A DNA stretch of 64,000 nucleotides from Drouetiella hepatica Uher 2000/2452 (GCA_019359505.1 JAHHHD010000001.1:422466-486465); one strand, 5' to 3'. Counted from the first letter of the stretch, positions 43,245-53,455 are shown. Numbers and translations: made by a program. The notes: generated by a model from the sequence alone, not told the origin.

Positions 43245-45699
43245 CTTTCTGCTCTTGCCCCGTGAATTTTTTCAAATAAAGCTGGGCAACTCCGTACAGC
43301 ATTAGGGCAGCTGCAATCAGACCAGGAGCCAGAACAAACCAGTTGTTGCGCAGCATAATTAGCAGTCGCTCAAATTGGCTTGTGGTAGAAACCTCTCGCC
43401 GCGGAGACTGATGCAGAAACTCTAGATTAAAGTCCTGCTTAGCATCAGGCGATGGTTCAGAGAGATTGGGTTGATTGGCGCTAATGAGCACCGTGTCGCC
43501 CTCAAGCTGATAAAACAGCGGATCTTGACTAATCAAGTGGCTCACCTGATCCAGCCCTGTATCGGTTTGACCTGTTAATGCCAGCAGCACGCGATCGCTA
43601 TTCCAGGGCGAAACAATTTCCTTCAGCACGCCTTCGCGATCGGGCAAGGTTTGTACGGCGCTTTGTCCGCGCTGTCGAGACAGCAGATTTTTCAGCGCGA
43701 ATCCATCGGCTTCAAAAGCTTCGGGGAAGGGAAACTCTGCTTGAGTACCAATGCCGATCAGGTGGCTCGTTTTACGTTTTTCTGGAGTCAATTTGTCTGC
43801 TCGAAATGCCTCAAGCTGCAAAGCATCCGATCGGCTGAGTCGCCCCAGTCGAGCGCTGACTTCTAACATGAGCGCCACATCTTGAGGGCTGGGTTTTTGG
43901 GGAAGGACGATCGCCGTGCTGGATAAATCTTGGGGTGCCGCAAACGGAAAAGCTGACTGCATCAGCTTCAAGTCTGGCATTCGCGACAGGTGTTCCCGCT
44001 TGAGATCAAAGCTAGTATCCGCATGAATCGTACCCCAGAGCTGCTGATCGGTGACGCGGCTACAGGATCGGCGTTCACGCGGGTCGAGGCGGAAATTGAT
44101 CTGCATCTTGGAATTAGGCTTGATGCGATCGGGCGTGATTTCAATTTTCATCGACTGCCGCATTGCCCCATCCGCAGAAGACAGCCGACTGCCTGCCAAA
44201 GGCACACCGTCAATCTGCACTTCTACTAGGGAAGTTAGCGGGTTAACCTGAGCGCCATAGCTGTAGTTGAGGGTCATAGAGCTACCTGGCACAAACAGAT
44301 CATCTGGCAGCGCACGAAAATCAACCTCCAAGGCAGGCGCATGGGAGCCGCGCACCGAAACATCTTTATAGGGCTGACGATCGTAGGTCTGCAAATCCCT
44401 GAGCTGGAAGCGATTTTCTACAGGCAAATATCCCGACCACTGACGGAGCGGCGGCGATGGCACAGGTGCAACTTCGCTGACAACAATTACATTTCCAGTC
44501 CCAATCTGGCGATCGGGCGTTTGCACCAAAAACTGCACTGCCTTTGCGACGCCATCTGCTCCGTTGCCCGTCGCCACCAGGACAGGCGTGCGATTCTCAT
44601 CTGCCGTGGTTAGCATCAGCAACCCCACATTCTTAGGAAACGGCTGCTGCTTGCCATCCAAAATTTGCTTGTCCTTGAGCGACAGCGGCAGCTTCAGGGA
44701 TTTCAGGGCGGGCTGGCTCTCCGGCGTGCCGATAATAATCAGCGGTTGGCTAGGCTTCACCTGATCGATATCGCTAATCAGGCGGGTTTCCATATCCCGG
44801 TAGACCGCCACTCGACCTAGCGCCGCCTGAAAACGCGAGGCGGTGGTCAGCCAGGTTTCATCGATCGTCTGCGGCTGGAGATAGTCTACCTGATTGGCTT
44901 CCAGGCTGAGTGTGTCAAAAATAGGATAGGGATAGCGGCTGAAATCCATGGCGATCGGCTGCGGCTGGAAGTCAAACACCAGTTTGGAGTCTGGCAATAC
45001 CTCAGTCCAAAGCGACGGATCGTAGGGATCTTGCGTACAGGTGGGGGAGTTGTTTTGCAGGGCGGCGATCGTGATTTCGTTGTAGTCCTGAATCAGATCG
45101 GGCGAGACATCAAACACTGCCGTGCCGATTTTTGTCTCAGGTTGGTTTAACGGAACACTACCAATGCTCGTGCCGTTGATCAATACCGTCAGATTTGATC
45201 GGCTGGCATAGAGCGCAGGCGAATGGCGATAGCGCAAAGACATCTTTACCGTCTGAGGCTTCCAGTTACGCGGACGGGTAAACCGCAATCGCGCCTCGTC
45301 ATAGATGCTTTCTAGCCGGAGTCGGTTGCCGACTAGCGGACTCCGATTGAGTTCCAGCACATATTTGCCGTTGGCAGGTACCGCCACAGTGGGTGTTGCA
45401 GGGAGTGGACTCGGCAACGCGAACGAGCTGTTCGATAGATTGGGCCTTGATAGATTAGGTGAGGGTAGATTGGGCGAGGATAGATTGGGTGAGGATGGCT
45501 CTACAGAATTTTTAGGAAAAGTTTCGATCGCCGCCGGAGGATCAGTCTGCGCCCGGACAACGGACATTACGCCGCCAAGACTAATACTGCAACTCAAGAA
45601 AATTAAGAACAGGAACGATCGCCATTTATTACTGTAGGTGCGCTTAGATTTCACCTTAGGAGATGCAGATTGGAATAGCGAATGGAAAGGATTTTTCAT
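43237..45699 (-). CDS. bcsB: BcsB-like synthase partner
   Basis: About 820 residues from ATG 45699; a TTG at 45771 would overlap the upstream gene. A signal/anchor (SFLFLIFLSCSISLGGVMSV) is followed by five SPNL-type repeats, then beta-sandwich modules typical of BcsB (MSLRYRHSPALYASRSNLTV, LINGTSIGSVPL; TLNYSYGAQ, VQIDGVPLAGSRL). The C-terminal membrane helix (NWFVLAPGLIAAALMLYGVA) would pack against BcsA. It guides the polymer through the periplasm. Confidence 0.85.
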   Translation of the reverse strand: MKNPFHSLFQSASPKVKSKRTYSNKWRSFLFLIFLSCSISLGGVMSVVRAQTDPPAAIETFPKNSVEPSSPNLSSPNLPSPNLSRPNLSNSSFALPSPLPATPTVAVPANGKYVLELNRSPLVGNRLRLESIYDEARLRFTRPRNWKPQTVKMSLRYRHSPALYASRSNLTVLINGTSIGSVPLNQPETKIGTAVFDVSPDLIQDYNEITIAALQNNSPTCTQDPYDPSLWTEVLPDSKLVFDFQPQPIAMDFSRYPYPIFDTLSLEANQVDYLQPQTIDETWLTTASRFQAALGRVAVYRDMETRLISDIDQVKPSQPLIIIGTPESQPALKSLKLPLSLKDKQILDGKQQPFPKNVGLLMLTTADENRTPVLVATGNGADGVAKAVQFLVQTPDRQIGTGNVIVVSEVAPVPSPPLRQWSGYLPVENRFQLRDLQTYDRQPYKDVSVRGSHAPALEVDFRALPDDLFVPGSSMTLNYSYGAQVNPLTSLVEVQIDGVPLAGSRLSSADGAMRQSMKIEITPDRIKPNSKMQINFRLDPRERRSCSRVTDQQLWGTIHADTSFDLKREHLSRMPDLKLMQSAFPFAAPQDLSSTAIVLPQKPSPQDVALMLEVSARLGRLSRSDALQLEAFRADKLTPEKRKTSHLIGIGTQAEFPFPEAFEADGFALKNLLSRQRGQSAVQTLPDREGVLKEIVSPWNSDRVLLALTGQTDTGLDQVSHLISQDPLFYQLEGDTVLISANQPNLSEPSPDAKQDFNLEFLHQSPRREVSTTSQFERLLIMLRNNWFVLAPGLIAAALMLYGVAQLYLKKFTGQEQKDG

Positions 45700-45755
45700 G
45701 GGGTGATGAAATGCACGCGAGGGCTGAGGGAGTAGGGAGTAGAACGTGGGATAGG

Positions 45756-47996
45756 CTAATAGCGCTCCCAATAGGGCTGAAAGCCTCGCCGTCTCAGTAG
45801 ATTGACGCGAATTTGTTCAGCGCGATCGCTCCATCTGGAGTCGGTTTTTTGGAGCGCCTGAAATCTTGCTAGGGCAGCGATCGGCTGATCTTGGGCGAGC
45901 TTGAGTTCTGCCAAGATACGCTGGACATCGGTGTCGGCACGGAGGGATAGCACCTGGGTGTAAAGCCGCTCGGCTTCAGCAAAGCGTTTTTGCTGAAAGC
46001 GCACGCCGCCTAACGCCGACAGCGCATCAGGATTGTCAGGCTGCATGGTCAAAATGTCTTCGTAAGCTTGGCTTGCCAACGGCAAATTGCCCAGCCTTTG
46101 CGCCAGATCGCCCTGGATAAAGGTGGCACCCATTCGATCGGGGTTGGTTACTAGAAGCTGTGTAACATGTGCCTGGGCTTTTGCCGGATCGCGAGACGCC
46201 CAAAGCTGCACCCAGCGCAGATTAACGCCGATATTATTAGGATCGATCGCCAGCAGACGCTCATAGAGTTTCTCTCGCTGTGGGTCGGCGGGTAGTGCTC
46301 CTACCAATAGAAAGAGTTCTGAGGGCGGTTCAGCGCGATCGTTCAATCCTTCCAGAACAGCTTCAGCCTCAGCCTTAGAAGTTTTTTGCAGCTGATAGGC
46401 AACCCCCGCCTGACCGAGCTGACTCGGTAAATCTTGCGGATTTTCAGTGACTAGCCTGTCGTAAATGCTGAGAGCCGCTTCAGGTTTGCCCTGCGCCAGC
46501 TGAATCCCGGCAAGTCCGCGTAGAGCATCCCGCGTCACCGGATCTCCCAAATTCCGATCGACTAGCTTCTGGTAGCGCTGGGCGCTAGCATCCAGGTTGC
46601 CCTGCTGACGCTCAATTTCGGCAAACAAGAAGTCTGTTGCCGGATCTTTTGTGCCGATTGGGGTTGCGCCATAAAGGGTCAGAGCTTTGCTTGCCGCCTC
46701 CCGATCGCCCTGCTGAAGCGCTATTTGAGCAATCCGAAAGTTGAAGAACGGCACCGCAGATCCTTCCTGCAAAGCCGATTGAAACAGCGGCAAAAATTCA
46801 GGCTGAGGCGGGTCAAGGCGCAGTAACGCTAGAGCCAGAGAACGGCGATCGCCAGAGCGAGTCGGCAATGTGCCTAGCACCTGCTGCAACTGTTGCTGAA
46901 GCTCAGGTTTAGAGATTTGTCCAAGCTGCTGCTGAAGCACCCACTGCTTCACCCAAGCGCTCTGGTTTTGCGGCTGCTGTGCTGTGACTTTTTCGTAGAG
47001 GGGCAGCGCCTCCGGCTGGGCAGAAGGATCATCGCTGAATACATCTGCAATTTCAGTAATCAGACTGGTCGAAGGATTGGGAGTCTGCTGTAACACCTGG
47101 CGATAGAGATCGATCGCACCTTTATAAAGATCTGCATCCTGCGCCTGCCGACCTATGCTGCTTAGGGCACGGGCTAGCGGCAGTAAAGTCTCTGGGCGAT
47201 CGCGTAGCGGATCGAGTAGCGTTAGCGCCTGTTCAATTTGATAATTTCCGGCATAGGCAGAGGCAAGCGTGGCGCGGATTTGAACGTCGTCTGGCGAAGT
47301 CTGCAAGCGGGGCTGCAAAACCTGAATGGCGCGATCGGGGCTACCCGTTTCTTGCAGAGACAGTGCGTAAGCAGTCACAGCAGAATTAGGAATCGCTTTT
47401 CCGGTGGCGAGATAGCGATCGAATAAAGTCAGGCTTTCTAGATAATCGCCGCTGTAGGCATAGATTTGTGCCGCGCCTAAAACGACTTCAGGGGTAGGGC
47501 GCGTGAGCAGGATTTGGTAATCGGCGATCGCCTCAGAAAATTCGCCCTGATAGCCGTAGAGCAGTGCCCGTTGTGTTCTGGCAGCAGTGTCACCGGGCGT
47601 GATGTCTAGGAGCGTCGTCAGTGCCGTAATGCCGCGCGGCTGCCATTCTGGACGGTAGCCACCCAACTGCCCAACTGCGGTGAGCGCCTGCCGATTGCGC
47701 GGATCTTGGGCTAACACCTGCTGGTAGGCTTGCCATGCATTTGCGTCCTGTCCGGCACGCTGGTAGGCGATCGCCAGCCCCAGCTTTGCCTCCAGCGACT
47801 GTGGTTGACTTTGCAAGGTCTGCCGAAAAGCAGCGATTGCGTCATTCACCCAGCCTCGATTCAGCAGCGTGTAACCCTCAGAAACCTGGGCTGGGGCTGG
47901 CGTGGCGCTACCGACGATCGCTAGTCCCATAATCACCAGTTTTACAATCGCTAAACCCGTCGCAGAACCCGTCAACCGTCTCCAATTCTGATTCAT
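45756..47996 (-). CDS. Periplasmic TPR protein of the exopolysaccharide operon
   Basis: 746 residues. Signal peptide ends near PAPAQ (about 37). The rest is an almost continuous array of TPRs (for example AAFRQTLQSQPQSLEAKLGL, LGLAIAYQRAGQDANAWQAY). This corresponds to the N-terminal superhelix of BcsC, but the C-terminal beta-barrel is absent; it ends RGFQPYWERY. The barrel function could be filled by the next gene upstream. It sits 56 bases before the bcsB-like start. Confidence 0.8.
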   Translation of the reverse strand: MNQNWRRLTGSATGLAIVKLVIMGLAIVGSATPAPAQVSEGYTLLNRGWVNDAIAAFRQTLQSQPQSLEAKLGLAIAYQRAGQDANAWQAYQQVLAQDPRNRQALTAVGQLGGYRPEWQPRGITALTTLLDITPGDTAARTQRALLYGYQGEFSEAIADYQILLTRPTPEVVLGAAQIYAYSGDYLESLTLFDRYLATGKAIPNSAVTAYALSLQETGSPDRAIQVLQPRLQTSPDDVQIRATLASAYAGNYQIEQALTLLDPLRDRPETLLPLARALSSIGRQAQDADLYKGAIDLYRQVLQQTPNPSTSLITEIADVFSDDPSAQPEALPLYEKVTAQQPQNQSAWVKQWVLQQQLGQISKPELQQQLQQVLGTLPTRSGDRRSLALALLRLDPPQPEFLPLFQSALQEGSAVPFFNFRIAQIALQQGDREAASKALTLYGATPIGTKDPATDFLFAEIERQQGNLDASAQRYQKLVDRNLGDPVTRDALRGLAGIQLAQGKPEAALSIYDRLVTENPQDLPSQLGQAGVAYQLQKTSKAEAEAVLEGLNDRAEPPSELFLLVGALPADPQREKLYERLLAIDPNNIGVNLRWVQLWASRDPAKAQAHVTQLLVTNPDRMGATFIQGDLAQRLGNLPLASQAYEDILTMQPDNPDALSALGGVRFQQKRFAEAERLYTQVLSLRADTDVQRILAELKLAQDQPIAALARFQALQKTDSRWSDRAEQIRVNLLRRRGFQPYWERY

Positions 47997-48030
47997 AGCT
48001 CCCCAATTACCTCTGCTCGCTTGTTTATTC

Positions 48031-48080
48031 CTGCGCCTTGACCCTGCGCCTTGACCCTGCGCCTTGACCCTGCGCCCTTA
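48031..48080. repeat. 13-bp tandem repeat abutting a stop codon
   Basis: CTGCGCCTTGACC is repeated three times exactly at 48031, 48044 and 48057, with a fourth partial copy running directly into the TTA (minus-strand TAA) that ends the barrel gene. Confidence 0.8.
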
Positions 48081-49646
48081 CCTAATGTCAAAATCCGCTC
48101 TTAGCCGAATACCCAGCACGGTGTCTGAAAACCCATCGCGCTGCTGAAAGGTTGCACCCGCCCGAAAATTGGGCGATACTCGAAAGTCGTAAAACACTTC
48201 CAGCACATCCGGAATTTTGTCGCCGCGATCCTGCCGCAGAGCGTCGTTAGAGAGTTCCCGCCCGTAGCCCAGCCCCAGGCGATCGTCTGGCAGAAACAGA
48301 TCGAGCAGGTTTACGCCAAAGCTGTAGGTGTCGCCACCGCGATCGAGTTCCTGGTTTTCGTAATGTCCATAGCGTCCAAACAGCCCCAGATTCAGCTCTG
48401 GGATAAACACCTCAGCATTGATGCCAAAAGCCTCTTCCCGATCGCCTGACCGTAACCCAAACTGGCTATTGCCTCTCGAAAACTGAAAGATTTCCTGAAA
48501 CCCGTCTCGCTGTCCAGCATCGCGATCGTTAGCGTAGGTGCCGCGCACGACAACGTTACCCAGCCTCAGACCAATCTCTCCAGCAAATCCATCGATCGCA
48601 AAGTCTCCCAAGTCACGGCTAGACGAAAAGGCGGCGGCTTTCAGGTTAAGCGCATCCGTCACATCCCAATTCAGCAGCGCCCCCGGACGAGAGCCAATCC
48701 CGGTGGCGGCTAGCGCCGGATTGGTCTGAAAGACGGGATTGAAAAAGTGCGTGACCGAATCTTTGGCAAAGCTGTTGCGATCGAAATAGGAGGTCAAATC
48801 GATCATGCCTGCGGTAAAGCGCAGATTGCTCAATCGCGCAGGGGACAGCGTGAAATAAAGCTCATTTAGATCTAGATTCACGTCATCGGAAGAGTCACTA
48901 AAACCGTCTCCTGTCACCAGATCGATTGTGGTTCCAAACAGCAAATTGGGCGTTACCGCATAAACTCCTGAAGCCCTTAATCGCCCAGATGACTGACCAT
49001 CCTGCAAGATGTAGGCAGACTGAATATGTACTAGCGGCGTACCCAGCAGATTGCCTTGAGTTTCTTCTGTGGCGTTGGCATCCCGTGTATCTGCAAGATA
49101 TTGGATATCTGGGTCATGCTCTGTTGAAGCTTGAGCAGGCGTAGAGGATACAGGCGCTGTGGAATTTAGAGCGATCGCCGATGAAAACTCTAGGACCATG
49201 TTTGACGCAGACGGTTCCGCAGCGGCTCCTGCAACCGCTGCGGTCGAATCAATAGGCGCTGTTAAATGGATAGGCGGTAGCTTGACCGTGGAGGCTTTCA
49301 GGGTTTGTGAACGGGTCAGGTGAGATAGCTCTGCGACATCTAGCAACGGCTGAATGCCCTGTTGGATACTTGGTTGGATACTTGGCTGAATACCTAGCTG
49401 GATATCTACCTTTGTCGATTCAAGAGACGGATTATCAGATTGATCAAGAGACTGGTTTGATGACGGAGTAGGAACAGGGCGATCGCCATTTTCTAGGACT
49501 TCTGCCTGAGCAGCTTGTACTTTTAATCCGCAGTCTATTCCGATCGCCAGAACAGTGGAGAGAATCCCAGCCAAAATCAGAGAACTTAGCTGAGTATGTT
49601 GATTTGAGTGAAAAATGCGGCTTTTAGCGCCAGCTTGTCGATGCAT
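48078..49646 (-). CDS. Outer-membrane beta-barrel porin
   Basis: 522 residues. Signal region ILAGILSTVLAIGIDCG (about 25-45). Residues 45-200 are low-complexity and disordered, with a GIQPSIQPSIQQGIQP repeat. From about 205 the sequence alternates as in porins (SGRLRASGVYAVTPNLLFGT, NLRFTAGMIDLTSYFDRNSF), with NLGLFGRYGHYE, and a final strand ending in FDIR, rather than the usual F or W. It resembles OprB/iron-uptake porins without an SLH domain. As first gene of the exopolysaccharide run it may serve as the export pore. Confidence 0.75.
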   Translation of the reverse strand: MHRQAGAKSRIFHSNQHTQLSSLILAGILSTVLAIGIDCGLKVQAAQAEVLENGDRPVPTPSSNQSLDQSDNPSLESTKVDIQLGIQPSIQPSIQQGIQPLLDVAELSHLTRSQTLKASTVKLPPIHLTAPIDSTAAVAGAAAEPSASNMVLEFSSAIALNSTAPVSSTPAQASTEHDPDIQYLADTRDANATEETQGNLLGTPLVHIQSAYILQDGQSSGRLRASGVYAVTPNLLFGTTIDLVTGDGFSDSSDDVNLDLNELYFTLSPARLSNLRFTAGMIDLTSYFDRNSFAKDSVTHFFNPVFQTNPALAATGIGSRPGALLNWDVTDALNLKAAAFSSSRDLGDFAIDGFAGEIGLRLGNVVVRGTYANDRDAGQRDGFQEIFQFSRGNSQFGLRSGDREEAFGINAEVFIPELNLGLFGRYGHYENQELDRGGDTYSFGVNLLDLFLPDDRLGLGYGRELSNDALRQDRGDKIPDVLEVFYDFRVSPNFRAGATFQQRDGFSDTVLGIRLRADFDIR

Positions 49647-51177
49647 CTTTACTTACCCGATGTTCTGAAAATTTCTAATTCGAGATGCACCTGATGAACT
49701 GCAAGCGATTGCAGGAGTCTAATTCAGAACTGAACGTCAGCACTGCGTTTTGATGTTTAACAGCAGTTCAGGAAAAACAAATCTCGATCGCTGTCAATTA
49801 ACCAGTAGTCAAAAGCTGATCCTCAAGACCTAATAGTTATCTAACGCTCTTGGCTCGTATTACAAATTTAGGTAGATGCGCTCAGGATAGAATGCCAATC
49901 TGACAGATTTCGATGCCTTTTAATTACGGATGCATCTGCTCGTAGATACACTGAAATCACACCCAAATAGATGTAAAAACAACTACAGAATTAAAAAAGA
50001 AACTGCTATTGCTTTGAAACTTTTTTGCTAGGCAATACGATAGATCTATCTTGAATAAAGCTAGATACACTCTATCTTTTTAGCTTTACGTTATCTAACC
50101 CTGATTAATTTCTGTTGACACCTGAGGCTCTTTCCACAGGTTTTGTAGAATGAGATGTCTAGAAATCTGCCAAGCGCAAATAGTAGTGCGACGATACATT
50201 TTTCGGCGATCGCTTTTTCCCTAAAGGACTTTAGAGAAGCGCGATGTGGCTCAATTCTATACGCATATTCTAGGAGTCTCTTAAAAAACTATGGGGAATT
50301 CTAGGATTTTGTGTAAAGGAAATACAAATTTTAAGACTCATAGCCCACTAGGCAGTCGAGCGAATAGCGGCAGTGCTGAGGATACAAGCCAAATTTTAGG
50401 TCGCGGATAATCAACTGATAGCTTGTGAAAAGGGTCAAAAGAGCCTTGATCAATGAAATGATACAAGACCATTGATTTGAAAATGAGAAAATCTAGGTAA
50501 AACTCCGGATCAGGCAATCTAAGTTTGAAGATTGGAAAAAGCACTTGTTAGATCATTAAAGCAACTCAATGTCAAAACGAGTTCATTTTGTAATGCACCA
50601 CGACAATAGATTCTCTTAAAGCCATAGAAAAATGCTGTTTTAGAGTATTGTGAATCACATTTCTACAATTTCTCTTTCACCAAATACTTAACATAATCTT
50701 GTGGTAAAAAATGCACTTTTGCTCATAGCTTCTTTACGCTTTTAAGGAACATCTTTATTGATTTTCGAGATTACCGATCGCAAAAATTGATAAGCTTAAT
50801 AAGCATTGAGCTAAATTAGAAAATTGAACTTCGGCGTAAGTCTTAGCTCAGATTTTCTAGAGATTTTATCTACCTTTCAATCTTTTTAAATTAGTGAATG
50901 GTGAGCGATATAAGCTGTTTGGAGCCTGTTTAAGTAATCTCTATATGCAATTTGAACGCGATCGCATCTTCATTTTCCTAATATCTAATAGATCGGAAAC
51001 TCACCCATAGAATCTGGTAACGGTCAGCTTCTAAAGCAAGCTTGCCTTCTGCCGAAGCATGAGTGCATGACAGGTTGATCAGTTTTTAGACTCTGGTTTT
51101 CAAGCTTTCATGTCAATAATTTCCGCGCTAAGCCCTACTCTGATTGCCTATCCCCCTAAACTGAGCCGGAGCATCCA
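49647..51177. other. 1.5-kb A+T-rich divergent intergenic region
   Basis: Lies between the barrel gene (minus) and pixG (plus), so it should hold both promoters. It contains two GCGATCGC sites (50208 and 50958) and palindromes such as GATAGATCTATC near 50039. The longest frame is a 68-codon minus-strand frame at 50338-50544, starting with GTG and without a ribosome-binding site; I do not call it. Nothing else is recognisable. Its length is far above the usual spacing here; decayed genes or an untranslated RNA are possible. Confidence 0.5.
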
Positions 51178-52284
51178 ATGAATACCATCTCCATGGGCGC
51201 GTATAGACCCTCCCAGAAACTGCATCCGCTAAGCCTACTTGCCCAACTCACTAGCCGTCAAACTAGCGGATGCCTACAAGTTTCCAGTGGAACCGTGACT
51301 TGGTCACTTTATCTAGAGCATGGCAAGCTGATCTATGTTTCCAACACGGTGGATTCATTTGGACGGCTCGATCGCCAGCTCCGTCGCCTTAGTACTCAGG
51401 TTCCTAGCCTGATTAGCGCAGTTCGTGTTCAGCTACGGCTATTGTTCGAGAATTCACCCAGCCGCTTACCTCATGGTCGAGACTATGAGGCTATTTGCTG
51501 GCTAGTAGAACAGCAGCATCTTACTTCAGCACAGGCTGCAAGGCTGATTGAAGACCTCGCCAAGGAAGTTCTAGAGTCTTTTCTTCTGGCTCAAATGGGC
51601 AGCTATGAGGTGATTGAACAGGATCTATTGATTGGATTGCCTCGGTTATGCCAGCTTGATGCACGTCCATTGGTGGAATATTGCCAGAACCATTTGCGGC
51701 GGAGACATCTCTCTGGGCAAGCGTCTGTGGCAGGTGAGCAGCCGCGAATCTTAAGCCAAAACGGAGTACATCCATCTACTGAGCAAAAAGTTGAGCAGAG
51801 AGCCGAGCAGAGAATTGAGCAAAAATCTCAGCCTCCTACCTCTGCCTACAAAAGCACTCAATCTTCTATCAGCAACAGTTCACCCAAACTTGAGCCGCCC
51901 GCTCCTACGGCTGCCAAATCGACCTATACGATCGCCTGTATTGATGACAGCCCTACCGTACTGCAAGCCATCAAGTCTTTCCTGGATGACAAATGCTTTG
52001 CGGTCATTGCCATTAGCGACCCAATCAAAGCGCTGATGCAGGTCATTCGGAGTAAACCTGATCTCATTTTGTTAGATGTCACGATGCCTAACTTAGATGG
52101 CTATGAACTGTGTTCGCTGCTGCGCAAACATCCCAACTTTAGGCACACGCCGATCGTTATGGTAACGGGTAATACCGGATTTATCGATCGCGCCAAAGCC
52201 AAGCTGGTTGGTGCTTCAGGCTATTTAACTAAACCCTTCACACAGCCTGACTTGATTAAAGTTGTGTTCAAGCATTTAACTTAG
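51178..52284 (+). CDS. pixG: PixG-type PATAN-REC response regulator
   Basis: 368 residues. Residues 1-185 form the PATAN (DUF4388-like) domain (LLAQLTSRQTSGCLQVSSG, LYLEHGKLIYVSN) seen in PatA, PixG and PilG. A Q/E-rich linker with EQRAEQRIEQK repeats follows. The receiver domain (from about 245) has CIDDSPTV, the phospho-acceptor in LILLDVTMPNLDG and the KPFT lysine. First gene of the phototaxis operon. Its final codons and stop are the first unit of a 13-bp tandem repeat. Confidence 0.9.
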   Translation: MNTISMGAYRPSQKLHPLSLLAQLTSRQTSGCLQVSSGTVTWSLYLEHGKLIYVSNTVDSFGRLDRQLRRLSTQVPSLISAVRVQLRLLFENSPSRLPHGRDYEAICWLVEQQHLTSAQAARLIEDLAKEVLESFLLAQMGSYEVIEQDLLIGLPRLCQLDARPLVEYCQNHLRRRHLSGQASVAGEQPRILSQNGVHPSTEQKVEQRAEQRIEQKSQPPTSAYKSTQSSISNSSPKLEPPAPTAAKSTYTIACIDDSPTVLQAIKSFLDDKCFAVIAISDPIKALMQVIRSKPDLILLDVTMPNLDGYELCSLLRKHPNFRHTPIVMVTGNTGFIDRAKAKLVGASGYLTKPFTQPDLIKVVFKHLT

Positions 52285-52336
52285 GCATTTAACTTAGGCA
52301 TTTAACTTAGGTATTTGACTTAGGCATTTAACCTAA
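52272..52336. repeat. Five 13-bp tandem units starting at the pixG stop codon
   Basis: GCATTTAACTTAG is repeated at 52272, 52285 and 52298, followed by two variants. Unit 1 contains the last codons of pixG (CAT TTA ACT) and its TAG stop. Confidence 0.85.
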
Positions 52337-52464
52337 GCCAACAAAAAAGTTGCTGATTTTTCATAAAACACGCCTATCTGAAGATCAGAAATCTCTTAAG
52401 TGAGAATCTTCCGGATATCAATATTCGTCGGCGAAATAAGTAGTTGATCTAAAGGAAAGTAAGG

Positions 52465-52842
52465 ATGAGTACAACGCTCATGGGAACGATTTTGGTGGTA
52501 GAAGACACGCCTTCTGAAATGGAGTTGATGAGCTACTACCTCAGAGAAAGCGGCTACTTTGTGATTAACGCAATCAGCGCTAGAGAAGCCTTGAGCAAAG
52601 CCATTGAACAGCAGCCAGATGTCATCATTACCGACGTAGTCATGCCTGGAATGAGTGGATTTGAGCTATGTCGTAGCCTTAAAAAACATCCCATCATTAA
52701 AAAAGTTCCAATCATTATTTGTACTTCAAAAAATCAAGAAATCGATCGCCTCTGGGGAATGAAGCAGGGAGCAGATGCATATATTACAAAACCTTTTACA
52801 CGCGAGCAGCTGGTGCGCGTTGTGAAATCCGTAGAAGGATAA
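52465..52842 (+). CDS. pixH: PixH-type CheY response regulator
   Basis: 125 residues, a single receiver domain. VVEDTPSEMELMSYYL opens it, the acceptor aspartate lies in VIITDVVMPGMSG, and switch residues are in CTSKN and KPFTREQ. AGGAAAGTAAGG precedes the start. It would be phosphorylated by the PixL kinase and act on the pilus machinery. Confidence 0.92.
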   Translation: MSTTLMGTILVVEDTPSEMELMSYYLRESGYFVINAISAREALSKAIEQQPDVIITDVVMPGMSGFELCRSLKKHPIIKKVPIIICTSKNQEIDRLWGMKQGADAYITKPFTREQLVRVVKSVEG

Positions 52843-52852
52843 ACCTAAAACC

Positions 52853-53371
52853 ATGTCTATGAATCCATCTGCACTTTCTCTGCCAGGGATGCGATCGCCA
52901 AAAGCCCCAGGAGAGTCGTATTTGAAATTTCATCTGAATCGGCAAATTCCTGCCGTTTTTTCAATGCGTCATGTGCAGGAAGCGATCATTTTGCCGTCTC
53001 GTCGGCTGACCCCCATGCCCAATATGCCCGCTTCCATGATGGGTTTGATGAACCGTCGCAGCCGCGTAATTTGGGTCGTAGACTTGGCGCAGCTTTTGGG
53101 GCTTTCGATGCTAGATGCCAGCAGCACTCAGCAATACACGCTGATTCTAATTCAGGTGGGTGCTGTGCCTTTGGGATTAGCCGTCCATCAGGTTGAAGGC
53201 ATCACCCGTCTAGAACCCAGTGCGATTCAATCTCCTATCGGGCAAGTGACCGCATCTCTCGTGCCCTATCTGCGCGGCTGTGTGCTTCAGCGGCAGTCTG
53301 AGAAACAAGAGATTCTTTTGGTACTGGATGGCGAAGCGATCGCCCACTCTTCAATTCTCCGTAGCCCCTAG
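52853..53371 (+). CDS. pixI: PixI-type CheW adaptor
   Basis: 172 residues with the CheW fold: YLKFHLNRQIPAVFSMRHVQ, then LMNRRSRVIWVVDLAQLLG and LGLAVHQVEGITRL. It couples receptor and kinase. The start is ten bases after the pixH stop; ATG two codons later is an alternative. Confidence 0.88.
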   Translation: MSMNPSALSLPGMRSPKAPGESYLKFHLNRQIPAVFSMRHVQEAIILPSRRLTPMPNMPASMMGLMNRRSRVIWVVDLAQLLGLSMLDASSTQQYTLILIQVGAVPLGLAVHQVEGITRLEPSAIQSPIGQVTASLVPYLRGCVLQRQSEKQEILLVLDGEAIAHSSILRSP

Positions 53372-53455
53372 CTTACCCAGACTACTGATTTAACCCAGCC
53401 TGTTTAGCCTGCCTTCCTTCCACCCGAATCATTTGCGCTGCGAGGCATTTTCGCC

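Noticed and set aside
50338..50544. 68-codon minus-strand frame in the long spacer
   Set aside because: GTG start without ribosome-binding site and no family resemblance; mentioned only within the spacer entry.
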